Assembly (NCBI RefSeq): GCF_020026915.1
Contig: NZ_JAINUY010000003.1
Coordinates: 584,678 to 648,677 of the forward strand
Reading direction: 5' to 3'
Origin: Flavobacterium potami
GTDB lineage: Bacteria; Bacteroidota; Bacteroidia; Flavobacteriales; Flavobacteriaceae
DNA: 64,000 bases
Part shown: piece after piece, positions 53,401-61,399 of the stretch
Layout: each line of letters starts with the position of its first letter
How positions within the stretch are numbered: the stretch's first letter is position 1
Program-made: the position numbers and the translations under genes
Notes under the pieces: generated by a model
Databases searched by the model: none
Seen by the model: only the letters and a program-made list of their open reading frames with translations
What the model was told of the DNA's origin: nothing

Positions 53401-53437
53401 AAAAGTGAGTGAGCTTTGTTTTCATTGAATTTTGCAT
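50420..53437 (-). CDS. susC: SusC/RagA-type TonB-dependent outer membrane transporter
   Basis: 1005 residues (an in-frame ATG at 53425 is an alternative start). Signal peptide ending QPAFAQ, CarboxypepD_reg-like domain (ITGKVTAATGESVPFANVLI), TonB-like box region DEIVVVGYGTQQKKDLTGAV, plug (VDGLQGLVTGVKVRGGGRPG, ASAAAIYGSRAANGVIIITT) and 22-stranded barrel ending with Phe. Imports oligosaccharides into the periplasm using energy from TonB. First gene of the operon that runs to 39798. Confidence 0.97.
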   Translation of the reverse strand: MQNSMKTKLTHFLTKRYYLLVFFSLLLQPAFAQQITITGKVTAATGESVPFANVLIKGTNNGTATDFDGSYKISASGNQTLVFSSQGYKTVEIAINNQTSINVTLQEDAMKLDEIVVVGYGTQQKKDLTGAVSLVKAEEIQKRQVTTVADGLQGLVTGVKVRGGGRPGQEANVEIRGLKNLQNTNPLYVIDGLVTSANRDFNPNDIESIQVLKDASAAAIYGSRAANGVIIITTKKGKKGPLQVEVSAKSSFTVMPRYDLMGTEEFAKLNNIAYDNAGFTRQNLNMAVDTDWQDAVFRTGMMQDYNASFSGGSENSTFFMSGNYFGNEGTVIGTDFDRISFRVNSSGTKGIFSIGENLAISNSKTDEMAGNPIIDVYRMTPTIPLYDPTNPGGYGYGKQGVADTFGTNPLAISDFANTTNENFRIRGNIWSELKFTSWLKYRFNFGYETSFDSYKFLRKVGNWSLNQPIDPSFTDQNKGRSQTTLFENTLTFKKEFGKHDITVLVGQTFQKDKYDQIYGQKRNLPINSGTGQYYDVLNQGNSPVVGGFINEAALASYLGRIEYNYDNRYLLNAVLRRDGSSRFSDENKWGNFPSVSAGWRVSNEPFFKSEFIKDLKLRASYGELGSGNIGNYEYKSFVNNFGQIVLGKDQTLYPSATQVKLSNAQLRWEKLKQTNVGLDLGVLNNDLRLTADYFIARTEDVLFGFPILLTTGNDGGNPISNAATVENKGFELELAYSKKINDFSFNASVNFTKINNKLVSLGNGQNENISGNTITRAGLPVGMWYVLQTDGLFQNQQEIDNYKTADGKVIMPNAVPGDIRFKDTNGDGQISSTDKSIVGSPWPEFEMGLNAGAEYKGFDFSMNWIGSHGATVYNGFRSVVDRFDDNSNYRRGIQPWTPENPNTDFPRVTKGSTLNSRGDSDRFLENGDFIRLKYIGFGYNLPQNVLKNSGISRARLTLSAQNIITITKYKGLDPEFTNGNIFERGVDNGAFPNLKTYSFGVEFGF

Positions 53438-53557
53438 TTTAGATAGTTTTATTTCTTTTGTGGTTGGTTTAACGAAATATTCATTTTTTAATCGTCCGGA
53501 ATGCGAACAAAAAAAGAATTAATATTCTCTTCTAATAATAAATTGTTCATTTTGTTT

Positions 53558-53586
53558 CAAAATTATTAATGGTTTGGTTTTTCAAA
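53558..53586 (-). promoter_or_regulatory. Predicted promoter of the susC operon
   Basis: Minus-strand TAATTTTG (53558-53565) fits TAnnTTTG; a TTTG at 53583-53586 lies 17 bases upstream, slightly short of the usual 19-21. Leader of about 115-125 bases. The gap 53438-53816 otherwise holds AT-rich sequence and the palindrome at 53777. Confidence 0.5.
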
Positions 53587-53776
53587 GTTTATTTTATTGA
53601 TAGCATATTTTTACACTTAAAATTTTATCAATATCATTTATTTGAAATTCCAAAGTAGACGCTTTTTATTCAAAATAAAATGCTTCTTTTGTGTCAATAT
53701 CTCTTTCAAATGATTCAAATTGCATAAAAACAGTCAATAAATGCAAGTCTTGCAACATTTTGTAGAATATTGACAC

Positions 53777-53790
53777 GATTTGATCAAATC
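53777..53790. promoter_or_regulatory. Perfect 14-bp palindrome upstream of the HTCS gene
   Basis: GATTTGATCAAATC, 26 bases before the HTCS start and about 190 bases from the susC promoter. Candidate operator; perfect symmetry would suit a dimeric regulator more than the AraC-type HTCS output, which usually reads direct repeats. Confidence 0.45.
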
Positions 53791-53816
53791 TTAATTTTAT
53801 CATAAAAAAGACAACT

Positions 53817-56800
53817 ATGCGTAAATTCTTTCTTTTTTTATCTCTAAGTATTTTTTCGATAAATTTTTCGAACGCACAAGATTATTATTTTAAACATTTT
53901 CAGGTTGAAGAAGGACTTTCTAACAACACTGTACTGACCTCAATACAAGATAATGACGGCTTTATGTGGTTTGGTACCAAGGATGGTTTGAACCGTTTTG
54001 ATGGTTATCGATTTAAAACATATAGAAGTAACGGTGACCCTATTCACAGTTTGGGAAGCAATTATATTCAGTCTATGCACGAATATGATGGAACAATCTG
54101 GATCGGAACAGATAAAGGTTTGTACCATTATGATAAAAAACAGGACCAGTTTACGGTTTTGAATGAAGCCATCAATGATCGTATAAATGACATCAATCAT
54201 GATCAAAAAGGCAACATTTGGTTTATCTCCGGCAACATATTGTATAAGTATGCATCAAAAAAGAAGGAAACGACCACTTTTAATACCAATAAATACTTTC
54301 CAACAACGTCTATTGCTAGAGATCCAAAAGGTGAAATTTGGGCTTCTTCTTATAATAAAATCTACCATTACTCTGAAGAAAACCTTTCTTTTGAAAATTA
54401 TCCGCTAAATCCGCCTGCAAACAAAGCCAATTTTAGAATTACAGTAATCTTTGTTATCGATCAAGAAAATATCGCAATCGGAACCCAAGATCACGGGATT
54501 TTGATTTATAATAGAAAAACTAAAGCCACTAGCGAATTAAAATTTGATGTAAAAGAACCTGTTTTTGTGCGTCAGTTTAAGAAACGAGGAAACGAAGAAC
54601 TTTGGATTGCCAGTGAGTCTGGGGTTTATGTCTATAATTTGAAAACCAAATCTGCTGTAAATCTTACCAAGAATTACAACGATCCCTACGCAATTTCAGA
54701 TAATGCCGCCTATTCGATTACGATTGATAAAGAGGACGGTATCTGGATTGGAACTTACTTTGGCGGAATCAATTACCATCAAAGACAATATACACAGTTC
54801 AAAAAATACTTTCCGCAGAAAGGTCAGAATTCCATTAGCGGAAGCGCAGTAAGAGAAATTCATAAAGACGATCAGGGCGATTTATGGATCGGAACTGAAG
54901 ATGCAGGCATAAATCGCTTTAATCCAAAAACGAAAAAATTTACTTCTTATAATGTTTCCTATTATAATATTCATGCGTTATTGCCTAGAAAAGATAAAAT
55001 CTGGGTCGGAACTTTTGAACATGGTATTGACGTTTTAGATCGTAATTCTGGCGCAATGCTTAAACATTACAGTGCAAATGAAAAGAGCGGCCTGCAGAGT
55101 AACTTTATATTTTCTTTTTCTGAAATGAAAAATAAAGATATGATTGTGGTTACGACAAGAGGTTTATACCGCTATAACGAACAAGCTGACAACTTCGAAA
55201 TTTTAAAATTCTTTCCAGAAACTTATCATTATACTATTTTTAAAGAAGATAGCGATGGAAATCTCTGGGCTGGAAGTTATCGCGATGGATTGTTGTTTTA
55301 CAATCCGAAAACGAAGAAAAAAGAGGTTTTTATTTATGATTACAAAAATCCAAAAAGTATTAGCAACAATACTATTAATGCCATTTTTGAGGACAGCGCC
55401 AAAAATTTATGGATTGCTACAGAAAATGGGCTGAATATCGTAGATCGCAAAACACACACATTTAAAAAAATTACGACAAAAAACGGAATGCCGAGTAATG
55501 TTTTCTATTCTATTTTAGAAGATGATTCAAAAAATCTTTGGCTGACCACTTCTAAAGGTTTGGTTAAATTTGGACCCGATCATAAAACAATTAAGATTTT
55601 TACCACTGCAAATGGTTTGTTGAGCGATCAGTTCAATTACAATTCGGCTTTTGAAGATGTAAATGGTGATATGTATTTTGGAAATTTGAATGGAATGATC
55701 AGTTTTAATCCGAAACATTTCAGTAAAAACAAATACACACCTTTTATTTACATTACTAATCTTCAGATTAATAATAAAGATATTGAAGTAAACAGTCCCG
55801 ACTCTCCTATCGATCAACCGATATCTTTTCTTGATAAATTGGAATTAAACAGCAGCCAATCGTCTTTTAATCTTGAATTTGCATCTTTAAATTACACTGC
55901 GCCCGAATTGACAGAATATTGGTATCAATTGGAAAATGTAAACAACGACTGGGTTTATTTGGGCAGAAACAACAAAGTTTTCTTTACCGAACTGGCGCCT
56001 GGCGATTATATTTTTAAAGTGAAATCACTAAATAGTTTTGGTGTCTGGAGCAAGGAAGTGAAACTCAAAATTAGAATTCTGCCTCCTTTTTATGCAAGTA
56101 TTTATGCTTATTTGCTGTATTTCGCATTGGTTTGTGTTGGTTTTTATTATGTTATTCGTTATTCTCAAAACCTTACACAGATTAAAAACAACCGCAAAAT
56201 CAAGCATTTAAATGATGAAAAAGAAAAAGAAATCTATCAGGCAAAAATTGATTTTTTCACGAATGTAGCGCACGAAATCAGAACTCCTTTGACTTTGATT
56301 AAAGGTCCTCTGGAAAAGCTTTTAGGCTTGAACCATGAATTGGAAGAAGTACCGCAGCATCTTTCAATTATGAAGAAAAATACTTCTCGCCTATTGAAAT
56401 TGGTGAATGAATTACTTGATTTTAGAAAATCGGAAATCGGCGGACTGAAGTTGACTTTCGTCGAAGCGAATATTTCTTCGATGGTTCGAAATTTCCATTT
56501 AAGATTCAGTCATTTAATAGAAGAACGTCAGCTAGAATTTGATTTGCAATTAGGAGAAAAAGACATTCATGCCTTTGTAGATAAAGAAGCGTTCAAAAAA
56601 ATTCTGAGCAATTTGATTAACAATGCCATCAAATATTCGAACAAAAAGGTTTCTATTTCTTTATTTAGAGATGAAAAGAAACTGAGGTTAGTCGTTAAAA
56701 ACGATGGAAAAGTGATTCCAATTCATCTGAAAAACAAAATATTCGAACCCTTTTTTAGAGTTGATGATAATAGTATAGCTTCTGGAACCGGAATTGGGCT

Positions 56801-57743
56801 TTCGCTGGCGCATTCACTTGCTCAATTGCATAATGGAAGCTTGGAATTGGTTGGTGATTCGAATTATAACATTTTCGAATTGGTTGTCCCGTTACATCAG
56901 GAACAAGAATTCATGCTTTATACTGATTCAGAAAAAGAACAGACAGAAATTGAAACGCCAAAAGAACCAGTTGAAATAAAAAATGAAAAACCACAGATTT
57001 TAGTCGTTGAAGACAATGAAGATCTTTTGAGTTTTATTACTACTGAATTGGCTGTATCGTACACGGTTTTAAAAGCAGAAAATGGCGAAGAAGCACTGAA
57101 AATCATTCATAACGAAAATGTTCAATTGGTAATTTCTGATGTTACTATGCCTATTATGGACGGAATTACAATGTGTAAAAAGATCAAAACCAATCTAGAA
57201 ACCAGTCATATTCCGGTAATTTTATTAACGGCTAAAAACTCTTTAAAATCGCAAATCGACGGACTTGAAGTGGGTGCCGATGCTTATGTTGCCAAGCCTT
57301 TTTCTATGGATTATCTGAAAGTTCAAGCTAATAATTTGATCGAAAACCGAAGACAAATCATGAATTATTATGCAAGTTCTCCGCTTTCTCACATTAAAAG
57401 TATTGCACACAATAAAACTGATGAAAAATTCCTGAAAAAGCTGGACGATGAAATCCTTAAAAATATTGCAGATCAGGATTTAAGTGTAGAATCGCTTGCC
57501 GAAATCATGAATATGAGCCGTTCTACTTTATACAGAAAAATTAAAGATATTACGAATCTGAGTCCAAACGAGTTAATCAACATTGTTCGTCTAAAAAGAG
57601 CAGCTGAATTATTATTAAATGAAAACTATAAAATGTACGAAATCGCAGAAATAGTAGGTTACAAATCACAAACCAGTTTTGGTAGAAATTTTCAAAAGCA
57701 TTTCAATATGTCGCCGACAGATTATATCAATGCAAACCGATAA
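53817..57743 (+). CDS. Hybrid two-component system regulator (HTCS) of the PUL
   Basis: 1308 residues in one chain. Signal peptide (MRKFFLFLSLSIFSINFSNA), about 12 Reg_prop blades in two periplasmic propellers (DNDGFMWFGTKDGLNRFDGY as first), Y_Y_Y domain (about 680-755), membrane helix (about 760-783), HisKA with His near 819 (AHEIRTPLTLIKGPL), HATPase (GTGIGLSLAHSLAQ), receiver with Asp near 1107 (VISDVTMPIMDG) and AraC-type helix-turn-helix (about 1210-1308, YKIAEIVGYKSQTSFGR-like). It senses released oligosaccharide in the periplasm and activates the divergent susC operon. Confidence 0.96.
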   Translation: MRKFFLFLSLSIFSINFSNAQDYYFKHFQVEEGLSNNTVLTSIQDNDGFMWFGTKDGLNRFDGYRFKTYRSNGDPIHSLGSNYIQSMHEYDGTIWIGTDKGLYHYDKKQDQFTVLNEAINDRINDINHDQKGNIWFISGNILYKYASKKKETTTFNTNKYFPTTSIARDPKGEIWASSYNKIYHYSEENLSFENYPLNPPANKANFRITVIFVIDQENIAIGTQDHGILIYNRKTKATSELKFDVKEPVFVRQFKKRGNEELWIASESGVYVYNLKTKSAVNLTKNYNDPYAISDNAAYSITIDKEDGIWIGTYFGGINYHQRQYTQFKKYFPQKGQNSISGSAVREIHKDDQGDLWIGTEDAGINRFNPKTKKFTSYNVSYYNIHALLPRKDKIWVGTFEHGIDVLDRNSGAMLKHYSANEKSGLQSNFIFSFSEMKNKDMIVVTTRGLYRYNEQADNFEILKFFPETYHYTIFKEDSDGNLWAGSYRDGLLFYNPKTKKKEVFIYDYKNPKSISNNTINAIFEDSAKNLWIATENGLNIVDRKTHTFKKITTKNGMPSNVFYSILEDDSKNLWLTTSKGLVKFGPDHKTIKIFTTANGLLSDQFNYNSAFEDVNGDMYFGNLNGMISFNPKHFSKNKYTPFIYITNLQINNKDIEVNSPDSPIDQPISFLDKLELNSSQSSFNLEFASLNYTAPELTEYWYQLENVNNDWVYLGRNNKVFFTELAPGDYIFKVKSLNSFGVWSKEVKLKIRILPPFYASIYAYLLYFALVCVGFYYVIRYSQNLTQIKNNRKIKHLNDEKEKEIYQAKIDFFTNVAHEIRTPLTLIKGPLEKLLGLNHELEEVPQHLSIMKKNTSRLLKLVNELLDFRKSEIGGLKLTFVEANISSMVRNFHLRFSHLIEERQLEFDLQLGEKDIHAFVDKEAFKKILSNLINNAIKYSNKKVSISLFRDEKKLRLVVKNDGKVIPIHLKNKIFEPFFRVDDNSIASGTGIGLSLAHSLAQLHNGSLELVGDSNYNIFELVVPLHQEQEFMLYTDSEKEQTEIETPKEPVEIKNEKPQILVVEDNEDLLSFITTELAVSYTVLKAENGEEALKIIHNENVQLVISDVTMPIMDGITMCKKIKTNLETSHIPVILLTAKNSLKSQIDGLEVGADAYVAKPFSMDYLKVQANNLIENRRQIMNYYASSPLSHIKSIAHNKTDEKFLKKLDDEILKNIADQDLSVESLAEIMNMSRSTLYRKIKDITNLSPNELINIVRLKRAAELLLNENYKMYEIAEIVGYKSQTSFGRNFQKHFNMSPTDYINANR

Positions 57744-57844
57744 TTAATTAGAGAATGTGTCAATTAGATAATTAGTCAATTCCTTGCATTATCTAATTAT
57801 CTAATTATCTAATTATCTAATTATCTAATTGGCACATTTACTCA
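57744..57844. repeat. Inverted tandem array, TAGATAAT family (site G)
   Basis: GTGTCAATTAGATAATTAG (57757-57775) faces its complement at 57817-57835 with one mismatch; five TCTAATTA units fill the right half. It fills the whole convergent gap between the HTCS and LytTR stops. Same edges as site F. Confidence 0.87.
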
Positions 57845-58552
57845 TTATCGAATTCCAAGTAACTGATATAGTTCTTCTTTTTTATTTAGAGCTGCAGAAA
57901 TGGTTTTGCCGTCAATCAATTCAACCACATTTCCGTTTAAGCTTCTAACGGCTTCTAGATTTAAAATAAAAGAACGCTGAACGCGAAAGAACATTGGAAG
58001 TTTCAGTACTTCTTCCATCGATTTTAAAGTTCCTAAAGTAGTGTAAGATGAACCATTGATTACAAATTTTAGATAATCGCCTTGTGCTTCTACATAAAGA
58101 ATTTCATTCAATAAAATCTTAATCAATTTTCCTTCTGATTTGATAAAAATACGATCGGAATTGATTTGATGAACTGCTGTTGTTTTCTTAAGCAACAGAT
58201 GCTCTTTGGCCCGATTTACAGCCTTTAGGAAACGATCAAAACGAACGGGTTTCAGGAGATAATCTGCTGCGCCAGTATCAAATCCTTCCAATGCAAAATT
58301 GCGATGTGCAGTGATGAAAATAATAACTGGAGCATTGGTAAGCGATTGCGCCAATTCTAACCCATTAAATTTTGGCATTTCGATATCGCTGAAAACAATA
58401 TCAACTTCATTTTCCTGGAGAAACAGCAAGGCTTTAGAAGCTTCTCCAAACGAAGCCTTTAACTCCAAAAACGGAATTTCAGCAATAAAAGATTCGATAA
58501 TATCTCTTGCAATCGGTTCATCATCAACGACAATGCATTTCAACTTTTCCAT
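57845..58552 (-). CDS. LytTR-family response regulator
   Basis: 235 residues. Receiver domain with acidic pair in IVVDDEPIARD and phospho-acceptor in IVFSDIEMPKFNG, switch Thr FITAH, Lys LLKPV; then a LytTR DNA-binding domain (about 130-235: ILYVEAQGDYLKFVING, MFFRVQRSFILNLEAVRSLN). The start overlaps the kinase stop by one base (TAATG). Forms a two-component pair with the LytS-like kinase. Confidence 0.96.
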   Translation of the reverse strand: MEKLKCIVVDDEPIARDIIESFIAEIPFLELKASFGEASKALLFLQENEVDIVFSDIEMPKFNGLELAQSLTNAPVIIFITAHRNFALEGFDTGAADYLLKPVRFDRFLKAVNRAKEHLLLKKTTAVHQINSDRIFIKSEGKLIKILLNEILYVEAQGDYLKFVINGSSYTTLGTLKSMEEVLKLPMFFRVQRSFILNLEAVRSLNGNVVELIDGKTISAALNKKEELYQLLGIR

Positions 58553-59706
58553 TATTTTCTTAAAACTATTTTTAAATCGACTTTAAACGAATTTTCAAGT
58601 GTTCTGATTTCTAATTCATATTGATTCGGATACAGTAATTCTAGGCGTTTACGGGCGTTCTCTACTCCTATTCCGCCAAAATCAGCATCTTTTATGTCTT
58701 CTTCCGAATCGTTTTCTAAACTAAACCAAAAAGTATTGTTTTCAATCTTAATGTTTAGTTTTATAAAAGCATTTTTGCTTTTTAGTCCATATTTAAAAGC
58801 ATTTTCGATGAAAGTAAAAGTCAACAATGGAGCAACAAAAAGTCCAGCGGTTTGTCCTTCAATAGTAATCTCAATATCGGCGTCATCGGCATAACGCATT
58901 TTTTCTAAAGCGATATAATTTTGGATGAAATCCAGTTCTTTTTCCAAACGAACAATTTCAGTATTAGACTCATATAAAGTATAGCTCATAATATCTGAAA
59001 GGTTCAGGATGATTTCTGGAGCCAGATTATCTTTTCGAACGGTTAATCCGTAAAGATTATTTAAAGTATTAAACAAAAAATGCGGGTTCAGTTGTGCTTT
59101 CAAAAAGTCTTTTTCAATTTGGATGTTCTGAATTTCCAGAGCAGCTTTTTCTCTTTCAATTTTGAATTTCTTGTTATACAATTTCGTGATTTCTACCAGA
59201 ATTTTAGCAAAACAAAAAGGCGAAAGCAGCGAAATAATAATGATAGTTTGCGAGAGCATTCTTTTTGGTGAAACTGCCTCCAAAAACGTTTGTTGCGCGC
59301 TCATTTTAATTACATTTTTTAGTTCTCCAAAAGTAATTTCGAGACCTAAAGCATAGTAAAACAATGAGATAAAATAGGTTGCAGCCATCCAAACAAAAAT
59401 CGAAATTGGAAGAACGAACAGTAAAGGAATGATGATTTTATTTCCTGAAAATATCTTTGGAAGTAAAAGATAAAACAACATATAAAACACAATCATGTTC
59501 ACCAATGCCATTCTTATGGTAAGTAAAACGGCATCGATATAGATTAATTTATAGCCAATTACGTAGGTCCAAAAAAGTAGTACACAAAAGGTTAACCACA
59601 TGAAAACGTGGAGTAAAATTCGATTTCTTTTCGTAAAAAAATGATCAAAATTTAGTGAAGCAATTTTATCTAAAAAATATCCCGAGGTCGATGTGGTATT
59701 TGGCAT
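58552..59706 (-). CDS. LytS-like sensor histidine kinase
   Basis: 384 residues. Four membrane helices (about 28-165), coiled-coil linker, then the His_kinase domain with phospho-acceptor in KAQLNPHFLFNTLNNLYGL and a HATPase with FIENAFKYGLKS and GGIGVENARKRLELLYP. Typical of the LytS/YehU group in Bacteroidota. Signal unknown; couples to the LytTR regulator encoded next. Confidence 0.95.
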   Translation of the reverse strand: MPNTTSTSGYFLDKIASLNFDHFFTKRNRILLHVFMWLTFCVLLFWTYVIGYKLIYIDAVLLTIRMALVNMIVFYMLFYLLLPKIFSGNKIIIPLLFVLPISIFVWMAATYFISLFYYALGLEITFGELKNVIKMSAQQTFLEAVSPKRMLSQTIIIISLLSPFCFAKILVEITKLYNKKFKIEREKAALEIQNIQIEKDFLKAQLNPHFLFNTLNNLYGLTVRKDNLAPEIILNLSDIMSYTLYESNTEIVRLEKELDFIQNYIALEKMRYADDADIEITIEGQTAGLFVAPLLTFTFIENAFKYGLKSKNAFIKLNIKIENNTFWFSLENDSEEDIKDADFGGIGVENARKRLELLYPNQYELEIRTLENSFKVDLKIVLRK

Positions 59707-59729
59707 ATAATAAAAATGTAAAGCAGTTT

Positions 59730-59737
59730 CAAATATA
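59730..59737 (-). promoter_or_regulatory. Predicted -7 element for the LytS-LytTR operon
   Basis: Minus-strand TATATTTG fits TAnnTTTG, 24 bases before the kinase start. Confidence 0.5.
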
Positions 59738-59755
59738 ACTTTAATTTGGCAGGTT

Positions 59756-60493
59756 TTATAAAATTCTGATCACGGCATTAATCAAATTAATGGTATTGTG
59801 CCCGAGAATAGAATAAATAAGATTTCCAGAAAAAGTTCTTAAAATACCAACGCTAAAAGAAGAAATTAAGGTAAGATAAACGATTGTTATGATGTCAAAT
59901 TTCAAATGAAAATCTTGATCTAAAATGATTCCGTGAAGTGCTCCAAATAATAGAGTTACAATTACAAATCCCCAGCCGAATTTTACGCCGCGATATTCCC
60001 ATTTTGGAGAAAAAGCTTTGTCTAAAAGCCATAAAGAAATTCCTCTAAAAAAGATTTCTTCTGTTAATCCAGGCATTGTAGCTTGAAATAGAATAGTTTG
60101 TAAATCGAATGTTCCGCCTTTTGGAAATAAAATAAGTTTGAAGATAATATCGAAAAAAGTAAATCCGAAGAAAACTAATAATCCGAATTTCAAATTGGCT
60201 TTGGAATTGGTTTGAGTTGTAAATCCGATTTTGATTCTTTCTTGTTTCGAAACTGAAAATATAATTATTAAGCTTAAAATTAAACTTAGGAATTTCCCAA
60301 CCCAATTAAATTTTAAATCCAGAAAATCCAGGTTTATTAGTTGTTTTCCTGTAGCCTCCAAATACATATCGGTAAGGAAATATAAAATGAAAAACACTAA
60401 ATACTTCAGATTAGATTTTTCAGATTTAAAATGTGCAATAATAAGGAGCGGAGCAATAAACAAAAGCCAAACAAGAGGAGTAAATAATGACAT
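59756..60493 (-). CDS. CPBP-family intramembrane metalloprotease
   Basis: 245 residues with about seven membrane helices. Motif 1 EEIFFRGISLWLL (EExxxR), motif 2 LLFGALHGIIL, and a C-terminal LGHNTINLINAV supply the glutamate, histidine and asparagine residues of Abi/CAAX proteases. Members cut membrane proteins or protect from bacteriocins; the substrate here is unknown. It follows no gene in operon. Confidence 0.88.
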   Translation of the reverse strand: MSLFTPLVWLLFIAPLLIIAHFKSEKSNLKYLVFFILYFLTDMYLEATGKQLINLDFLDLKFNWVGKFLSLILSLIIIFSVSKQERIKIGFTTQTNSKANLKFGLLVFFGFTFFDIIFKLILFPKGGTFDLQTILFQATMPGLTEEIFFRGISLWLLDKAFSPKWEYRGVKFGWGFVIVTLLFGALHGIILDQDFHLKFDIITIVYLTLISSFSVGILRTFSGNLIYSILGHNTINLINAVIRIL

Positions 60494-60522
60494 AATTTTG
60501 ATTTTAAAGGTTTAATTTTGAT

Positions 60523-60554
60523 CAAAAGTATTGGTGTCGTTTCCGTTTTTCAAG
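60523..60554 (-). promoter_or_regulatory. Predicted promoter of the CPBP protease gene
   Basis: Minus-strand TACTTTTG (60523-60530) fits TAnnTTTG; CTTG at 60551-60554 lies 20 bases upstream, matching three of four -33 bases. Leader about 22 bases. Confidence 0.5.
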
Positions 60555-60733
60555 TTGATTCGGTAGAACGCAGGATTTACTCCTTGAAAATATGATTTTA
60601 TCCGATTATAGTTTTTTGTAACGCAGAGTCCGCAGAGAATTCGCAAAGAAACGCTAAGTTTATTAGAGCGACATTTTATTTAAAGTTCTCAGAGATTCTA
60701 AGCTTTGTTTTAGAATAACTGAAGGTAATGGAC

Positions 60734-60810
60734 TTCAAACCTGAAACCTGAAACTTGAAACATGAAACCTGAAACTTGAAACCTAAAACTTGAAACCTGA
60801 AACCTCAAAC
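60734..60810. repeat. Direct tandem array, GAAACCT family (site H)
   Basis: Ten or more GAAACCT, GAAACTT or variant heptamers in one orientation. The same unit forms the inverted array at 1864-1950. It lies in the 375-base gap 60494-60868, which also has CGCAAAG-like units at 60617-60665 and a terminator at 60815; no gene is seen. Confidence 0.85.
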
Positions 60811-60814
60811 AAAA

Positions 60815-60843
60815 AAAGCCCTAAATCAAAATTTAGAGCTTTT
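60815..60843 (-). terminator. Terminator of the DoxX gene
   Basis: On the minus strand AAAAGCTCTAAAT pairs with ATTTAGGGCTTTT around TTTG, followed by T residues; it serves the gene at 60869. Confidence 0.82.
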
Positions 60844-60868
60844 AATTATTTAAAAAGTGACCTTTAAA

Positions 60869-61255
60869 TTAGTCCCATTTGTTGTTTTTAGAAACCGCAT
60901 ATTTACCTGCTCCAGTAAAGAACAAGGCAAGTGAACCTAAAAGATAAAGCATTAATAATTCTAGCGCATAACCACCGTGTTCACTGATTGAGAAAATATC
61001 CTGAGCGTGAGCCGTAGCAATTGCCACAACACAAGTTATAGCTAAAAGAACTGCAGCAATTCTGGTTCTAAAACCAATTAGAATTAAGACTGGTGCAAGA
61101 ACTTCACCAATGTAAACTGCATATCCAAATGCTCCCATGTTCTCTACAAGGAATGAAATTCCATGAATTAGCTTAGAAACACCGTGAAAAAGCATTAATC
61201 CGCCTACACTGATACGTAATAACAATAATCCAAGGTCTGTGTTTTTTGAAATCAT
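60869..61255 (-). CDS. DoxX-family membrane protein
   Basis: 128 residues with four membrane helices; GLLLLRISVGGLMLFHGVSK and GEVLAPVLILIGFRTRIAAV are the DoxX signature. Relatives are quinone-linked oxidoreductase subunits or of unknown role. It is unlinked to the second DoxX protein at 63429, which belongs to the same broad family but is only loosely similar. Confidence 0.9.
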   Translation of the reverse strand: MISKNTDLGLLLLRISVGGLMLFHGVSKLIHGISFLVENMGAFGYAVYIGEVLAPVLILIGFRTRIAAVLLAITCVVAIATAHAQDIFSISEHGGYALELLMLYLLGSLALFFTGAGKYAVSKNNKWD

Positions 61256-61399
61256 AAATAATTTTTGTTTAGGTTAAAATTTAAAATACAAATTTGGCTT
61301 GTAAGCCGACTAAAATACAAAAAATTGTCTTTCTAAAACATTATTATTTAAAACAATTCCAAATAACCATTTTTAGGCTATCATAAACGCCTTCGAGCG

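Noticed and set aside
61296..61307. GGCTTGTAAGCC dyad upstream of the DoxX gene as operator
   Set aside because: Short with a 2-base centre and no regulator nearby; could be chance.
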